NCBI RefSeq assembly: GCF_024372745.1
Contig: NZ_VOTZ01000006.1
Span: 33,666-97,665 of the forward strand
Direction: 5' to 3'
Source: Methanocalculus taiwanensis
Lineage (GTDB): Archaea > Halobacteriota > Methanomicrobia > Methanomicrobiales > Methanocorpusculaceae
DNA length: 64,000 bases
Shown here: piece by piece, positions 18,265 to 26,596 of the stretch
How positions within the stretch are numbered: the first letter of the stretch is position 1
Layout of the letters: each line of letters begins with the position of its first letter
Made by a program: the position numbers and the translations under genes
The notes under the pieces: model-generated
Told to the model about the DNA's origin: nothing
Databases searched by the model: none
What the model saw: the letters and a program-made list of their open reading frames with translations, nothing else

Positions 18265-19446
18265 ATGCGGTGTGCAGGTGATATCGATGCCCGGCAGGTG
18301 GATGAGACCGCAATCAACATCGATCCGATCCAGGTGGGCGGGCGGCTCACGGCAGATGCAATGAAGGCGGTGATCGCCTATGGCGATGGCTATTCGGTCT
18401 GTGATAACTGCCGCAAGCCTTTCCGGCTCGACTATATCAAAAAACCGCCGATTGCAGATTTCCATGCCGATCTCGCCTCCTGGCTTGGGATGGATGCCTG
18501 CCGGGTTGTTCCCGGTGCACGGCGCGGGTTCCAGGCGGTCTGCCAGGGGTTGGTGCAGAAGGGCGATCCGGTGATCCTGACCGCACTCTCCCACTATACC
18601 GAGTTCATTGCAGCCGAGTCTGTGGGAGCAGTACCGCGTGAGATACCAAAGGATGGGAAGAACCATATCACTGCGGATGCTGCCGCAGAGACGATCGAGC
18701 GGGTTATAAAAACGGAGGGGAAGACCCCTGCACTCCTCTTTGTCGAGGGGGTGGACTACCAGTTCGGGAACCACCATGATATCCGGGGTATCGCCAAAGT
18801 TGCCCACAGCTATGATATCCCCGTCCTCTATAACGGCGCCTATACCGTCGGTATCCTGCCGGTGTCAGGCAAAGAGCTCGGGGTGGATTTTGTGATCGGT
18901 TCAGGCCACAAGTCGATGGCAGCACCCGCACCCTCCGGTCTCGTTGCGACGAATGCAGAGTATGCGGAGAGGATCTTTGCCACAACCGCGGTGAAGGGGG
19001 ATCAGACCGGCAGGACATTTGGGATCAAGGAGGTCGCAATGATGGGCTGCACCTTAATGGGCGTCACCGTGATGGGTATGATGGCGTCCTTCCCCCATGT
19101 GAAGGAGCGGGTGCTCGCCTGGGATGAGGAGCTCCGGAAGGGGAAGATTGTGATAGATTCCCTCCTCTCAATCGAAGGGACAAAAATCCTCTCGGATATG
19201 CCACGGGAGCATACCCTGACCAGAATCGATACGCGGGAGTCATTTGACAGGGTGGCAGAGACCCATAAGAAGCGCGGGTTCTATTTTACGAGTGCGCTTG
19301 GAAAGAGGGGGATTGCCGGAGTGATTCCGGGGGCGACAAAGATCTGGAAGTTCAACACCTACGGGATGACAGAGAGCCAGGCAGACTATACTGCGAACGC
19401 CTTCCTCGATATCGCACGCGAGAACGGCTTAGCCGTCAATGACTGA
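18265..19446 (+). CDS. pscS: O-phospho-L-seryl-tRNA:Cys-tRNA synthase (SepCysS)
   Basis: PLP enzyme that converts phosphoseryl-tRNA(Cys) to cysteinyl-tRNA(Cys) with a sulfur donor, the second step of indirect cysteine formation in methanogens. The 393-residue product has the family N-terminus INIDPIQVGGRLTADAMKAV, conserved cysteines near YSVCDNCRKPF and DACRVVPGARRGF, and the PLP lysine in IGSGHKSMAAP. Starts after GGAG at 18251 inside the preceding small gene. The 3' end overlaps thiI by 18 bases on the opposite strand. Confidence 0.93.
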   Translation: MRCAGDIDARQVDETAINIDPIQVGGRLTADAMKAVIAYGDGYSVCDNCRKPFRLDYIKKPPIADFHADLASWLGMDACRVVPGARRGFQAVCQGLVQKGDPVILTALSHYTEFIAAESVGAVPREIPKDGKNHITADAAAETIERVIKTEGKTPALLFVEGVDYQFGNHHDIRGIAKVAHSYDIPVLYNGAYTVGILPVSGKELGVDFVIGSGHKSMAAPAPSGLVATNAEYAERIFATTAVKGDQTGRTFGIKEVAMMGCTLMGVTVMGMMASFPHVKERVLAWDEELRKGKIVIDSLLSIEGTKILSDMPREHTLTRIDTRESFDRVAETHKKRGFYFTSALGKRGIAGVIPGATKIWKFNTYGMTESQADYTANAFLDIARENGLAVND

Positions 19447-20604
19447 GCCGGAGAGCGCGGTCCTTCTGACTGCGCTTTCCACTGCTTTTTGTATCAGATC
19501 AGCTATCGGAAGTTTTGCCTCCTCTTCTTCGATCTGGCGGATGGTTGCGGCAGTGGCGGGCTTCTTCGGTACCATCCGGCAGGCGTGATCGCCAGGGCGG
19601 GGGATGAAGGTCTGAATCTTCTTTGCGAGGGTGACGATCTCCTCCTTGTCATAGGTGATGAGAGGACGAAGTACGGGGAGCGTGGCAGCCGGGGTTACGG
19701 TAGCCAGGTTCTCAAGTGTCTGGGATGCAACCTGCCCGAGATTATCCCCGTTTACAATGGCAGAGCATCTGTGTTCTTCCCCGATCCGGCTCGCTACACG
19801 GTGCATGAACCGCTTGCAGAGGATACAGCGAAACCGGGATTCCTTTAATGTGAGCAGTGCAGAGAAGAAGGGCTCCATATCGACCTCGATGATTCCGATC
19901 TCTGTTCCCATGCAGTGTGTCGAGAGGGTTTCTGCATGGGCAAAGGCATCATCCCGCGTGGCGGCGCCTGCGTGCCTCCCGCCATTCATATGGAGGAGGA
20001 GGAGATCAGTCCCCCTGCGCATCATCAGCCACGCGGCAACCGGCGAGTCAATTCCTGCTGAGATGAGGCAGACTGCCCGTCCCTGTGTGCCGAGCGGGAG
20101 TCCGCCCGGACCAGGATAGAAGGAGTCGGTGACAAATCCTCCGTAATGGCGGGCCTCGACAAAGACCTCGTACTCCGGGTTCGTGAGATCGACCGTAAAG
20201 TCCGGGTACCGGTCAAGGATCGCTGATCCGACAAATGCCCCGAGCTCCTGGCTGGTGAAGCCCTTCACCGCCTCCCGCCGTGCCCGTACCGCAAATGAAC
20301 CGTTGTTTTTGCCTGATCCGGCTACTATCTCCACTGCGGCAGCTGCAATCGCCTCCATCGTGGGTTCTGTACGGGTGACGACTGACGTGTCCACGACACC
20401 AAAGACACGGGCGGCAACTGCTGCTTGTTTTGGATCATCGCAGTTGATATAGAGCCGCCCCCGGTGCTCCTCGATTGTATGGGCAAGACCTTCTGCTTCA
20501 AGTGCCCGTCCGATGTTCCGGGTGAGAATCCTGATGTAGTGGTGCATCACCGATTCGCTCTTCAGGAAGAGTTCTCCGTACCGCACCATCACCTGCTGCT
20601 GCAT
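19429..20604 (-). CDS. thiI: tRNA 4-thiouridine synthase ThiI
   Basis: A 391-residue enzyme with a ferredoxin-like/THUMP RNA-binding N-terminus and a PP-loop ATPase: CLISAGIDSPVAAWLM is the SGGxDS-type loop. It has no C-terminal rhodanese domain, as usual in archaea. FRCILCKRFM (CxxC) and the late GDHACRMVPKKPATA cysteine correspond to the three cysteines that bind an iron-sulfur cluster in methanogen ThiI (known for the family). Convergent with pscS, another tRNA sulfur enzyme; the neighbourhood may reflect shared sulfur supply. Confidence 0.92.
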   Translation of the reverse strand: MQQQVMVRYGELFLKSESVMHHYIRILTRNIGRALEAEGLAHTIEEHRGRLYINCDDPKQAAVAARVFGVVDTSVVTRTEPTMEAIAAAAVEIVAGSGKNNGSFAVRARREAVKGFTSQELGAFVGSAILDRYPDFTVDLTNPEYEVFVEARHYGGFVTDSFYPGPGGLPLGTQGRAVCLISAGIDSPVAAWLMMRRGTDLLLLHMNGGRHAGAATRDDAFAHAETLSTHCMGTEIGIIEVDMEPFFSALLTLKESRFRCILCKRFMHRVASRIGEEHRCSAIVNGDNLGQVASQTLENLATVTPAATLPVLRPLITYDKEEIVTLAKKIQTFIPRPGDHACRMVPKKPATAATIRQIEEEEAKLPIADLIQKAVESAVRRTALSGSVIDG

Positions 20605-20767
20605 GGGGTACTAGTGGAACGCAATAGGAGATGGGTTCTTCTACAATTTTCTGAAAGGGGGGGGGCGTTGAGGAGAGGGGTCACAGGCCAGCAGATGTTT
20701 TCAGGACGATAGAAGTGGCCGGTAAGCGCTTGTGGCTGCATGACAATCCTGCCTGAAGATTTCAGGT
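20605..20767. repeat. Fragment of the beta repeat family upstream of alpha copy 1
   Basis: No gene. The part from about 20670 matches the tail of other beta copies: GTCACAG...CAGCAGATG, TAAGCGCTTGTGGCTGCATG, CAATCCTGCCTG and TTTCAGGTATTGACCCCTCG. It leads straight into alpha copy 1, as beta tails do elsewhere in the island. Confidence 0.55.
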
Positions 20768-20892
20768 ATTGACCCCTCGTTCCTCCGGGGGGGCACTCCT
20801 CAATCCCCCTCCGGTTCTCGGGGTGGGCGGCCTTCGGCCACCGAGCGGGGCTGATCGCCCCGCCGAGAGGATGGGAGCGCTTTCAGCGCTTA
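20768..20892 (+). repeat. GC-rich structured repeat alpha, copy 1
   Basis: Begins TTGACCCCTCGTTCCTCCGG and contains GGCCTTCGGCC and CGAGCGGGGCTGATCGCCCC, which can fold into strong stems, then AGCGCTTTCAGCGCT, another palindrome. The same module recurs at 22214, 23183, 24026, 24481 (degenerate), 32508 (degenerate) and 40468. No reading frame is conserved across copies, so it is a structured noncoding repeat, perhaps a MITE-like element or a transcription terminator. Confidence 0.75.
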
Positions 20893-20940
20893 TGTGGTTG
20901 TACTGGTTCTCAGAAGATGCACACAACACTCTGTTGTGCC

Positions 20941-21240
20941 GCGCCCTGCCGCGCCCATTTGAAAAAAGGAACATAAGCTACCTGCTGGTCGCGTCCGTAC
21001 TATCCCGTGCACCGCATCTCCATGGGCTTACCCTCCACCCGAACCGGGTACCGGAGCTCCCCGCGATTGCCCGGACCCCCCTGCTATCCTTACACCCCCC
21101 TTCAGGTGAAGGGGGGGCAGGGGGGATTGCCTAAAGGAGGGGTGTCACAGTACAGCAGATACATACCTGAAATGCATCTGTCTGTAAGCGCTTGTGGCTA
21201 CATGACAATCCTGCCTGCTGATTTCAGGTATTGACCCCTC
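20941..21240 (+). repeat. Structured repeat beta, copy 1
   Basis: Starts with CCGCGCCCATTTGAAAA, then GCGTCCGTACTATCCCGTGC and a perfect stem CCCCCCTTCAGGTGAAGG with its matching Gs, and ends TTTCAGGTATTGACCCCTC where an alpha module would begin. Other copies lie at 21935, 23870 (partial) and 24181. Alpha followed by beta forms a composite of about 450 bases. No gene is supported in 20605-21389. Confidence 0.75.
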
Positions 21241-21389
21241 GTTCCCGAGGGTAGGGAGTCTCCCTGCCCATCTTTGATGAACGGATCCTTCCATCTCCTA
21301 TGGGGCACAACTCCGGTTCCAGGAGACCGCCAAACCTGTACTTTATCGTAGGTTAGAGAGTAACCATAGAGGTAATCAGGGATAAGATC

Positions 21390-21626
21390 ATGAGGAAAAT
21401 ACAATTAACTGTTATGATCTGGGAGGAAGAGGGATTATATGTCTCAAAGTGCCCTGAAATCGAGGTTAGCAGTTGCGGAAATTCTCCACAGGAAGCCCTT
21501 GACAATATCCATGAAGCGATCACTCTTTACCTGGATAATGCCCGGGCTCTTGACATGATGGAAGAGATTGAATTAGCTCTACGAGCTCGCCATAAATTTA
21601 CCTCGATGATCGAGGTCGAGGCATGA
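21390..21626 (+). CDS. hicB: HicB-type antitoxin
   Basis: A 78-residue protein with the HicB fold start IQLTVMIWEEEGLYVSKCPEI and SSCGNSPQEALDNIHEAI, the partly degraded RNase-H-like domain of the family. It overlaps hicA by four bases (ATGA). The antitoxin-first order is less usual than hicA-hicB but common in this family branch. It should neutralise the mRNA interferase HicA and repress its own promoter. Confidence 0.85.
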   Translation: MRKIQLTVMIWEEEGLYVSKCPEIEVSSCGNSPQEALDNIHEAITLYLDNARALDMMEEIELALRARHKFTSMIEVEA

Positions 21627-21856
21627 GAAAACTCCCCCTTCTTTCTTCAGAGGTAATAATCAAAAAGTTGAAGAAAGCAGGGTTTACAGATGCGCCATTT
21701 CAGGGGAAAGGGAGCCATTCTGCACTATACAAAGTACGGGATGATGGTAGAAAACTATTGGTTATTATCCCAAAGAACAATCCGGTTCCTCGTGGCACCC
21801 TCATATCTATTATAAAACAGGCCGATCTTACAAAAGAAGAATTCAATGTACTTTGA
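21623..21856 (+). CDS. hicA: HicA-type mRNA interferase toxin
   Basis: A 77-residue double-stranded-RNA-binding-like toxin. It has PLLSSEVIIKKLKKAGF, the catalytic His in GKGSHSALYK, and IPKNNPVPRGTLISIIKQADLT, all diagnostic for HicA. Overlaps hicB. The pair sits between beta copies 1 and 2 of the repeat island. Confidence 0.88.
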   Translation: MRKLPLLSSEVIIKKLKKAGFTDAPFQGKGSHSALYKVRDDGRKLLVIIPKNNPVPRGTLISIIKQADLTKEEFNVL

Positions 21857-21934
21857 ATTTCAACGACCGAACACGATTCTCTTCTTTCTTCCTTCCTTTC
21901 AGATTACACAAAATGATCGGGGAACTTCTGTGTC

Positions 21935-22180
21935 TGCCGCGCCCATTAGAAAAGAGGAACTAAAGCAGCCTGCAATCGCGTCCGTACTATCCCGTGCACC
22001 GCATCTCCATGGGCTTACCCCCGCCCGGTGCGGCTGCCGGCGCTCCCCGCGATTGCTCAGACCCCTCTGCTATCCTCACTCCCCCCTTCAGGTGAAGGGG
22101 GGCAGGGGGGATTGCCTGTGAGGAGAATGTCACAATACAGCAGATGCTTTCAGGAAGATAGAGTGGCCTGTAAGCGCTTG
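21935..22180 (+). repeat. Structured repeat beta, copy 2
   Basis: Matches copy 1 closely from CCGCGCCCATTAGAAAA through GCGTCCGTACTATCCCGTGC, CGCATCTCCATGGGCTTACC and the CCCCCCTTCAGGTGAAGG stem to TAAGCGCTTG. It differs in the middle, reading CCGCCCGGTGCGGCTGCCGG where copy 1 has CCACCCGAACCGGGTACCGG. Alpha copy 2 follows after about 35 bases. Confidence 0.72.
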
Positions 22181-22213
22181 TCGAAAAAGGTCGATGAGGT
22201 ATGCTACCTTGAA

Positions 22214-22330
22214 CGTGACCCCTCGCCCCTCCGGGGGGGCACCCCTCAATCTACCTCAATCTCCCTCCGGTTCTCGAGGTGGGCGATCTATCGGCCACCG
22301 AGCGGGGCTGATCGCCCCGCCGAGAGGAGG
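22214..22330 (+). repeat. Structured repeat alpha, copy 2
   Basis: Carries ACCCCTCGCCCCTCCGGG, GGCGATCTATCGGCCACCG and AGCGGGGCTGATCGCCCCGC as in copy 1, with a small internal duplication (CTCAATCTACCTCAATCT). The remaining 22331-22573 has no gene. It contains, at 22494-22511, an inverted match to the gamma border motif GACTCTTCTCCAAA. Confidence 0.7.
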
Positions 22331-22573
22331 GAGGGGGGCTCCCGTGCCCACCTCTTGTCACTGGTCTCTCCTTCCTTCTCAACTACGTTTCTCATTCGCT
22401 GTCACTTATGTAGAAAGGGATCTTCAGTGAGGATGACACCACACTATCCAGCTGGTATTTGCTCAGGAATCAGGGTATGTATCAATTAGAAATTTGGAGA
22501 AGAGTCTTATGTGTATTTTTTGGAAAACATAATCTGCTTAAAAGACACACATCAGGATAAAAGGGGTGCAACA

Positions 22574-22783
22574 ATGAGTGTACAGTATATCTATGATTCT
22601 GCAGGAAAGAAGACAGGAGTTATCATTCCCATTGATCTCTGGGAGACGCTGCAAGATAAGCGGTTAGCAGAAGAGCCGGTTGGCATTTCAGATCCAGGGA
22701 AATACAGGGGTATATACCGGGATCTGAAGGTTGATCTGAAGACAGAAATCCGGAAACTGCGTGATGAATGGACGCGAATATGA
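22574..22783 (+). CDS. Antitoxin of a VapBC-like pair
   Basis: A 69-residue protein starting MSVQYIYDSAGKKTGVIIPI and WETL, similar in shape to Phd/YefM-like antitoxins, with a charged C-terminal half that would bind the toxin. ATG 22574 has AAGGGGTG upstream; the frame opens earlier at 22511 without a ribosome site. Overlaps the PIN toxin gene by 16 bases. Confidence 0.7.
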   Translation: MSVQYIYDSAGKKTGVIIPIDLWETLQDKRLAEEPVGISDPGKYRGIYRDLKVDLKTEIRKLRDEWTRI

Positions 22784-23178
22784 AGCGGTATCTCCTTGAT
22801 ACAAATATTCTCATCTACTATCTTGCTGATGAGATTCCCTTATTACAGCTACCTGAGATAGAAAAAATGCTCAATCACTCTTTTCGAATATCTATAATCA
22901 CAAAGATTGAGTTACTTGGCTGGAAGAAACAATCTCCGGAAGAATATATAAAAGCAGATGAATTTATTCATTCTGCTGAAGTTTATCCCCTTAATGACAG
23001 TATTGCTGATTGCGCAATTAACATCCGGCGATCATATGGGGTATCTCTTCCAGATGCTGTCATTGCAGGAACCGCTCTTGTTCACGACTGTATACTGGTC
23101 ACCCGAAATGTACGTGACTTTTCAAAAATCCATTCACTCAGCCTGCTGAATCCATTTGATAATGACAGGATGGTATAG
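22768..23178 (+). CDS. PIN-domain toxin (VapC-like)
   Basis: A 136-residue ribonuclease of the PIN family. It shows the first acidic motif YLLDTNILIYYL, ISIITKIELLGW with the second, and SLPDAVIAGTALVHDCILVTRNVRDF with the third and fourth acidic residues. The start could also be ATG 22780 (MKRYLLDTN), closer to typical PIN N-termini. Pairs with the upstream antitoxin. Confidence 0.85.
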   Translation: MDANMKRYLLDTNILIYYLADEIPLLQLPEIEKMLNHSFRISIITKIELLGWKKQSPEEYIKADEFIHSAEVYPLNDSIADCAINIRRSYGVSLPDAVIAGTALVHDCILVTRNVRDFSKIHSLSLLNPFDNDRMV

Positions 23179-23182
23179 TACA

Positions 23183-23264
23183 CTGACCCCTCACGCCTCC
23201 CGGTTCTCGGGGTGGGCGATCTATCAGCCACCGAGCGGGGCTGATCGCCTCGCCGAGAGGATGA
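23183..23264 (+). repeat. Structured repeat alpha, copy 3 (shortened)
   Basis: Lacks the first 25-30 bases of copy 1 (the CCTCCGGGGGGGCA block) but keeps CCGGTTCTCGGGGTGGGCG and CCGAGCGGGGCTGATCGCC and the closing CGCCGAGAGGATG. It lies five bases after the PIN toxin stop. Confidence 0.7.
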
Positions 23265-23357
23265 GTAGCTTTTTTTCAAATATCTCTTGTGACCGAGAAT
23301 CTGGAGAATAGTCACCTTTTTTCGTCATCTATTGAGAACATTGTGCTCTCTGATCTG

Positions 23358-23660
23358 TCAATTGGATTGTGGAGAGAGATCAGCATCATGTCTACCTGGC
23401 AATCGTCTATCCTGACGAATGTGACGCTGCCAGGTAACGGGATCATCAATCTCGCCAAATACATTCATTTTTGACAATGTATTCAGCGCAGCAGCCATTC
23501 GCTTACCCCGTTGTGCATGACTATCTTCAACAGAAGGAATCTGATCATCCACTATTGTGATCAAAACAGGGACCGGTGAATGCGTTGGAATGAGCCTCTC
23601 TGTATCATTATCCCATTCGACATGATTATCTTTGATCAATGCTCTGAATGTCCGAAGCAT
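23358..23660 (-). CDS. Orphan antitoxin-like protein without its toxin
   Basis: A 100-residue protein beginning MLRTFRALIKDNHVEWDNDT, a typical start for small archaeal/bacterial antitoxins of PIN toxins, followed by PVPVLITIVDD and a C-terminal toxin-binding part with DPVTWQRHIRQDRRLPGR. The last codons look frameshifted or run past the original stop. Downstream, where a PIN toxin should begin, only about 25 codons (MMLISLHNPID...) are open before a stop at about 23310, so the partner appears lost. Confidence 0.62.
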   Translation of the reverse strand: MLRTFRALIKDNHVEWDNDTERLIPTHSPVPVLITIVDDQIPSVEDSHAQRGKRMAAALNTLSKMNVFGEIDDPVTWQRHIRQDRRLPGRHDADLSPQSN

Positions 23661-23869
23661 GCTCTCTTCACCCGTGAAAAACTGTTATTGACTTAAGCCC
23701 GAAATAGCACTACGTGATGTAGACGTACACTCTTCTATGAACTATATAATTTCAGGAATATAAATTTCTTCTGCCATTCTATAATGAGGAAATACCAAAA
23801 AATGGAATCTCGGTTCCTCTCATATTTCCATTGCCAGCCCTCTCGTTTTCACTCAGTAAATACAGGTGT
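23661..23869. other. Spacer without recognisable features
   Basis: A/T-rich upstream region of the orphan antitoxin gene on the minus strand. ATATAATTTCAGGAATATAAA at 23744-23764 could hold promoter elements but I cannot assign them to a gene. Nothing else seen. Confidence 0.3.
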
Positions 23870-24025
23870 AGTATCCCCCTGCTATCCTCACCCCCCCTTC
23901 AGGTGAAAGGGGGCAGGGGGGTTTGCCTAAAGGAGGGGTGTCACAGTACAGCAGATGTATAATTGAAATGCATCTGTCTGTAAGCGCTTGTGATTGTATG
24001 GCAATCCTGCCTGCAGATTTCAGGT
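23870..24025 (+). repeat. Structured repeat beta, copy 3 (5'-truncated)
   Basis: Starts inside the element at CCCCCTGCTATCCTCACC and contains the CCCCCCTTCAGGTGAAAG stem, TAAAGGAGGGGTGTCACAG, TAAGCGCTTGTGATTGTATG and the closing TTTCAGG just before alpha copy 4. The first half (GCGTCCGTACTATCC) is missing. Confidence 0.7.
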
Positions 24026-24147
24026 ATTGACCCCTCGCCCCTCCGGGGGGGCACTGCCATCCCCTCCGGTTCTCGGAGTGGGCGGCCTTCGGCCACCGAG
24101 CGGGGCTGATCGCCCCGCCGAGAGGATGGAAGCGCTTTCAGCGCTTA
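24026..24147 (+). repeat. Structured repeat alpha, copy 4
   Basis: Almost identical to copy 1: ATTGACCCCTCGCCCCTCC, GGCGGCCTTCGGCCACCG, CTGATCGCCCCGCCGAGAG and AGCGCTTTCAGCGCTTA. It is followed after 35 bases by beta copy 4, repeating the alpha-beta order of copy 1. Confidence 0.75.
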
Positions 24148-24180
24148 TTGTGTTGTAACAGCTTTCTGTCAGATAACAGA

Positions 24181-24480
24181 TGTATATTTTGCCGTGCCCT
24201 GCCGCGCCCATTTGAAAAGAGGAACATAAGCTACCTGCTGGTCGCGTCCGTACTATCCCGTGCACCGCATCTCCATGGGCTTACCCCCGCCCGGTGCGGC
24301 TGCCGGCGCTCCCCGCGATTGCTCAGACCCCCCTGCTATCCTCACTCCCCCCTTCAGGTGAAGGGGGGCAGGGGGGATTGCCTAAAGGAGGAGTGTCACA
24401 GTACAGCAGATACATACCTGAAAAGTGCCTGCCTGTAAGCGCTTGTGGCTGCATAACAATCCTGCCTGCTGATTTCAAGT
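24181..24480 (+). repeat. Structured repeat beta, copy 4
   Basis: Matches copies 1 and 2 over nearly all its length, with the CCGCCCGGTGCGGCTGCCGG variant of copy 2 and the TAAAGGAGGAGTGTCACAG tail of copy 1. It ends in TTTCAAGTATTGACCCCTCG at the start of the degenerate alpha copy 5. Confidence 0.75.
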
Positions 24481-24600
24481 ATTGACCCCTCGTTCCTCCG
24501 GGGGGGGCACTCCTCAATCCCCCTCCGGTTCCCGGCGGGGCGATCCGGCAGCTACCGGGATGTAGCCGAAGAACCCCGCAGTCAGGATGATGGCGCTCTC
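24481..24600 (+). repeat. Structured repeat alpha, copy 5 (diverged second half)
   Basis: The first 60 bases match copy 1; the second half is replaced by CGATCCGGCAGCTACCGGGA and GTAGCCGAAGAACCCCGCAG. This may be a different closing module. The spacer 24601-24812 holds TTTAAAG at 24782-24788, a likely TATA box for the next gene. Confidence 0.6.
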
Positions 24601-24812
24601 GCTCAGACCATTTGTACTGGCCTCTCTTCTCTTCAACCACGGTTTTTCATCCACTGTCGCCTGGAAAGGATCTCCTGTGAGGATGATACCACACCATCGA
24701 TCTGATAGCTGCTTATGAATCGGGAATTCTGGCGATCAGATATGAGCAGAAGAGTCGGTTGATGAGAGAAGCGGTAACCTCTTTAAAGATCTGAGTAGGA
24801 TGGTACAATGAA

Positions 24813-25433
24813 ATGGCGCGGAAGAAGAGTGAAGCAAAAAAGGAAGAGCCGATGAAACTCTTCTATATCTTCTATAATCAGGAACGATGGGATAACTGGC
24901 TTGCAACGCTTGCTGACGCAGACTTTGAGGGCGATGGCGAGGAGATGCCGGAAGGATTCCGGATGCTTGAGAACTTCAGCGAGGATATCACGCTTGCGGT
25001 CCTGAAGATCATCAGGCTCTGGCAGAACGAGCGGATCAGCCTTGAGGATGCCAGCCAGAAGCTCGCTGAAGTAGAGGCGATCGTGATGGGGCCGGTTCCC
25101 GAGGATGAGCTTGGCGAGATCATCGGATCTGTCCAGATCGCGATGATGGTCGTCTTTGCCTCATGCAGGAACTTCCTTGCAGGCATGAGTGAGGCGGATA
25201 TCAAGGCGCTTGTAAAAGACGGGAAGAAAGCAGCAGACAAGGATCCCGAAGAGGCGCTCCGGATTGCCGCTGAGATCGGATCTGCCGTCATCGGCGGTGC
25301 CGCCTGCTGTGCCCGGTACGTGAAGGATACCGATGATCCGACGATCTTTGATGAGTGGCTTGCGGCTGTCGAGAAGATGGGCGAGGCGATGAAGTCCCTA
25401 AAGAAGTTCGATGAGGAGCCAGGAGAAGCATAA
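24813..25433 (+). CDS. DUF2150-like archaeal protein
   Basis: A 206-residue soluble, acidic, helical protein of unknown function: FYNQERWDNWLATLADADF, EDASQKLAEVEAIVM, IGSVQIAMMVVFASCRNFL and IGGAACCARYVKDTDD. It looks like the euryarchaeal DUF2150 family. A TATA-like TTTAAAG lies about 28 bases upstream and no ribosome site is seen, so the message may be leaderless. The next gene begins right after its stop. Confidence 0.7.
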   Translation: MARKKSEAKKEEPMKLFYIFYNQERWDNWLATLADADFEGDGEEMPEGFRMLENFSEDITLAVLKIIRLWQNERISLEDASQKLAEVEAIVMGPVPEDELGEIIGSVQIAMMVVFASCRNFLAGMSEADIKALVKDGKKAADKDPEEALRIAAEIGSAVIGGAACCARYVKDTDDPTIFDEWLAAVEKMGEAMKSLKKFDEEPGEA

Positions 25434-25886
25434 GTGATCGCAAGCAAGGCCCGGCTCCGTGCAGTCCGTAAGATCCAGCGCGTCGCCGGGTACCGCCTGC
25501 CTGATTTCGCCTTCCATGGTGCGAACCTGGAGATGATCGATGGCGGGATCAACTATGAGCAGCTCGATTCCACACTCCGGGAACAGCTCCTCCGGTTCCA
25601 GAAGGATTTTCTGGACTGCAACTGCAAAGGGAGGCCGCTCTGCGGATGCCCGGAGCGAAGGTTCGTCCTCATGCTCATCGAGCTCCGGACGCTGGGCCTC
25701 GACCACCGCGAGATCCATGCCCATCTCCTCGATGAGTACGGGATCGACCTCTTCCCCGCTGATATCCTCTCATTTCTTGAAGACGCCGTCCACCGGCTCG
25801 AGGCGATCCGGAGGGTCGCCGAGCTCGAGGGGCAGCTGGAGCTTGCGAAGAAGACGGAAGCGGCGATTGCGGGGATAGAGCAGTAA
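25434..25886 (+). CDS. DUF5814-like protein with a CxC...CxC cysteine cluster
   Basis: A 150-residue protein starting at GTG 25434, directly after the previous stop, with AGGAG eight bases upstream. Its core DCNCKGRPLCGCPERRF is a four-cysteine cluster, then IELRTLGLDHREIHAHLLDE and FLEDAVHRLEAI. This resembles the C-terminal domain attached to some euryarchaeal superfamily II helicases, here as a free-standing protein. It could bind zinc. Cotranscription with the DUF2150-like gene is almost certain. Confidence 0.65.
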   Translation: MIASKARLRAVRKIQRVAGYRLPDFAFHGANLEMIDGGINYEQLDSTLREQLLRFQKDFLDCNCKGRPLCGCPERRFVLMLIELRTLGLDHREIHAHLLDEYGIDLFPADILSFLEDAVHRLEAIRRVAELEGQLELAKKTEAAIAGIEQ

Positions 25887-25890
25887 TAGT

Positions 25891-26060
25891 AGAGACTCTT
25901 CTCCAAAATTCTGATCTTTTGGGTTTTTCACCATTCATGGGAATGGGAGATATATCCCGTTGCCACATTCGGGTAATGGGGCGTTTGAAGCATCTTCGGA
26001 CGGGGGCGGGGGAGAATGAATGTTTTTCACCCAGCAAAGCCCTTCTCCAAAATAATTCCA
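25891..26060 (+). repeat. Repeat gamma, degenerate copy C
   Basis: Begins GAGACTCTTCTCCAAAATTC followed by TGATCTTTTGGG, the same border as gamma copy A at 26951. It then diverges but keeps TTGAAGCATCTTCGGACGG, resembling the inner part of copy B, and a second CCTTCTCCAAAAT near 26041. The rest of 25887-26176 has no gene. Confidence 0.5.
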
Positions 26061-26176
26061 AGCCTGTCATTCGACTGGTTGAAACCAAAAATCTTAAAAT
26101 CCACTTATTCAGCCATTGACATGAATGCAGAAATCCGACGCTATTGGGGATTTCCGGACCCCCGTTGACAAGGTAT

Positions 26177-26596
26177 TTAGACAGTCCCTTCTCGCAGGTG
26201 GATACGGTGTAAATTGGGTATTCTTTTGAAGTCTTTCACATTATCTGTAATGATTCCGTCAAGCCTGAGATCAAGGCAATGTTGTGCGATGAGTGCGTCA
26301 TTTATCCGTACATTTGATACATGACTGAGATCAACTGCGCTCATGACTGTGGTCTTCTCAATAGGATAGTAATCAAAATACCGTGATTTCAGGATTTTTA
26401 TTGTTCTGCTATGCGATTGTTCATTATTGAGTAATCTCTGAAGTTTGTATTGTACTTCTGATATGATGATTGTATTGACCACGAAAGTACACCCTTGATC
26501 AATCAATGTCAGCAATCTCTCCCTGGCCAGGGGGTATTCGGGCATATCCGCGATATTCGCAAAGATCAGGATGTTTGAATCGACCATCACCTTCAT
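26177..26596 (-). CDS. PIN-domain toxin (VapC-like)
   Basis: A 139-residue PIN ribonuclease: MKVMVDSNILIFANIADMPEY with the first acidic residue, VVNTIIISEVQYKL, VRINDALIAQHCLDLRLDGIITDNVKDF. ATG 26596 overlaps the antitoxin stop (ATGA), so translation is coupled. It differs strongly from the other PIN toxins in the window, indicating independent acquisition. Confidence 0.85.
   Translation of the reverse strand: MKVMVDSNILIFANIADMPEYPLARERLLTLIDQGCTFVVNTIIISEVQYKLQRLLNNEQSHSRTIKILKSRYFDYYPIEKTTVMSAVDLSHVSNVRINDALIAQHCLDLRLDGIITDNVKDFKRIPNLHRIHLREGTV

Noticed and set aside
20670..24600. Alpha and beta repeats as a CRISPR array or as rRNA/tRNA genes
   Set aside because: Modules are over 100 bases, irregularly spaced and separated by protein genes; no tRNA or rRNA pattern fits.
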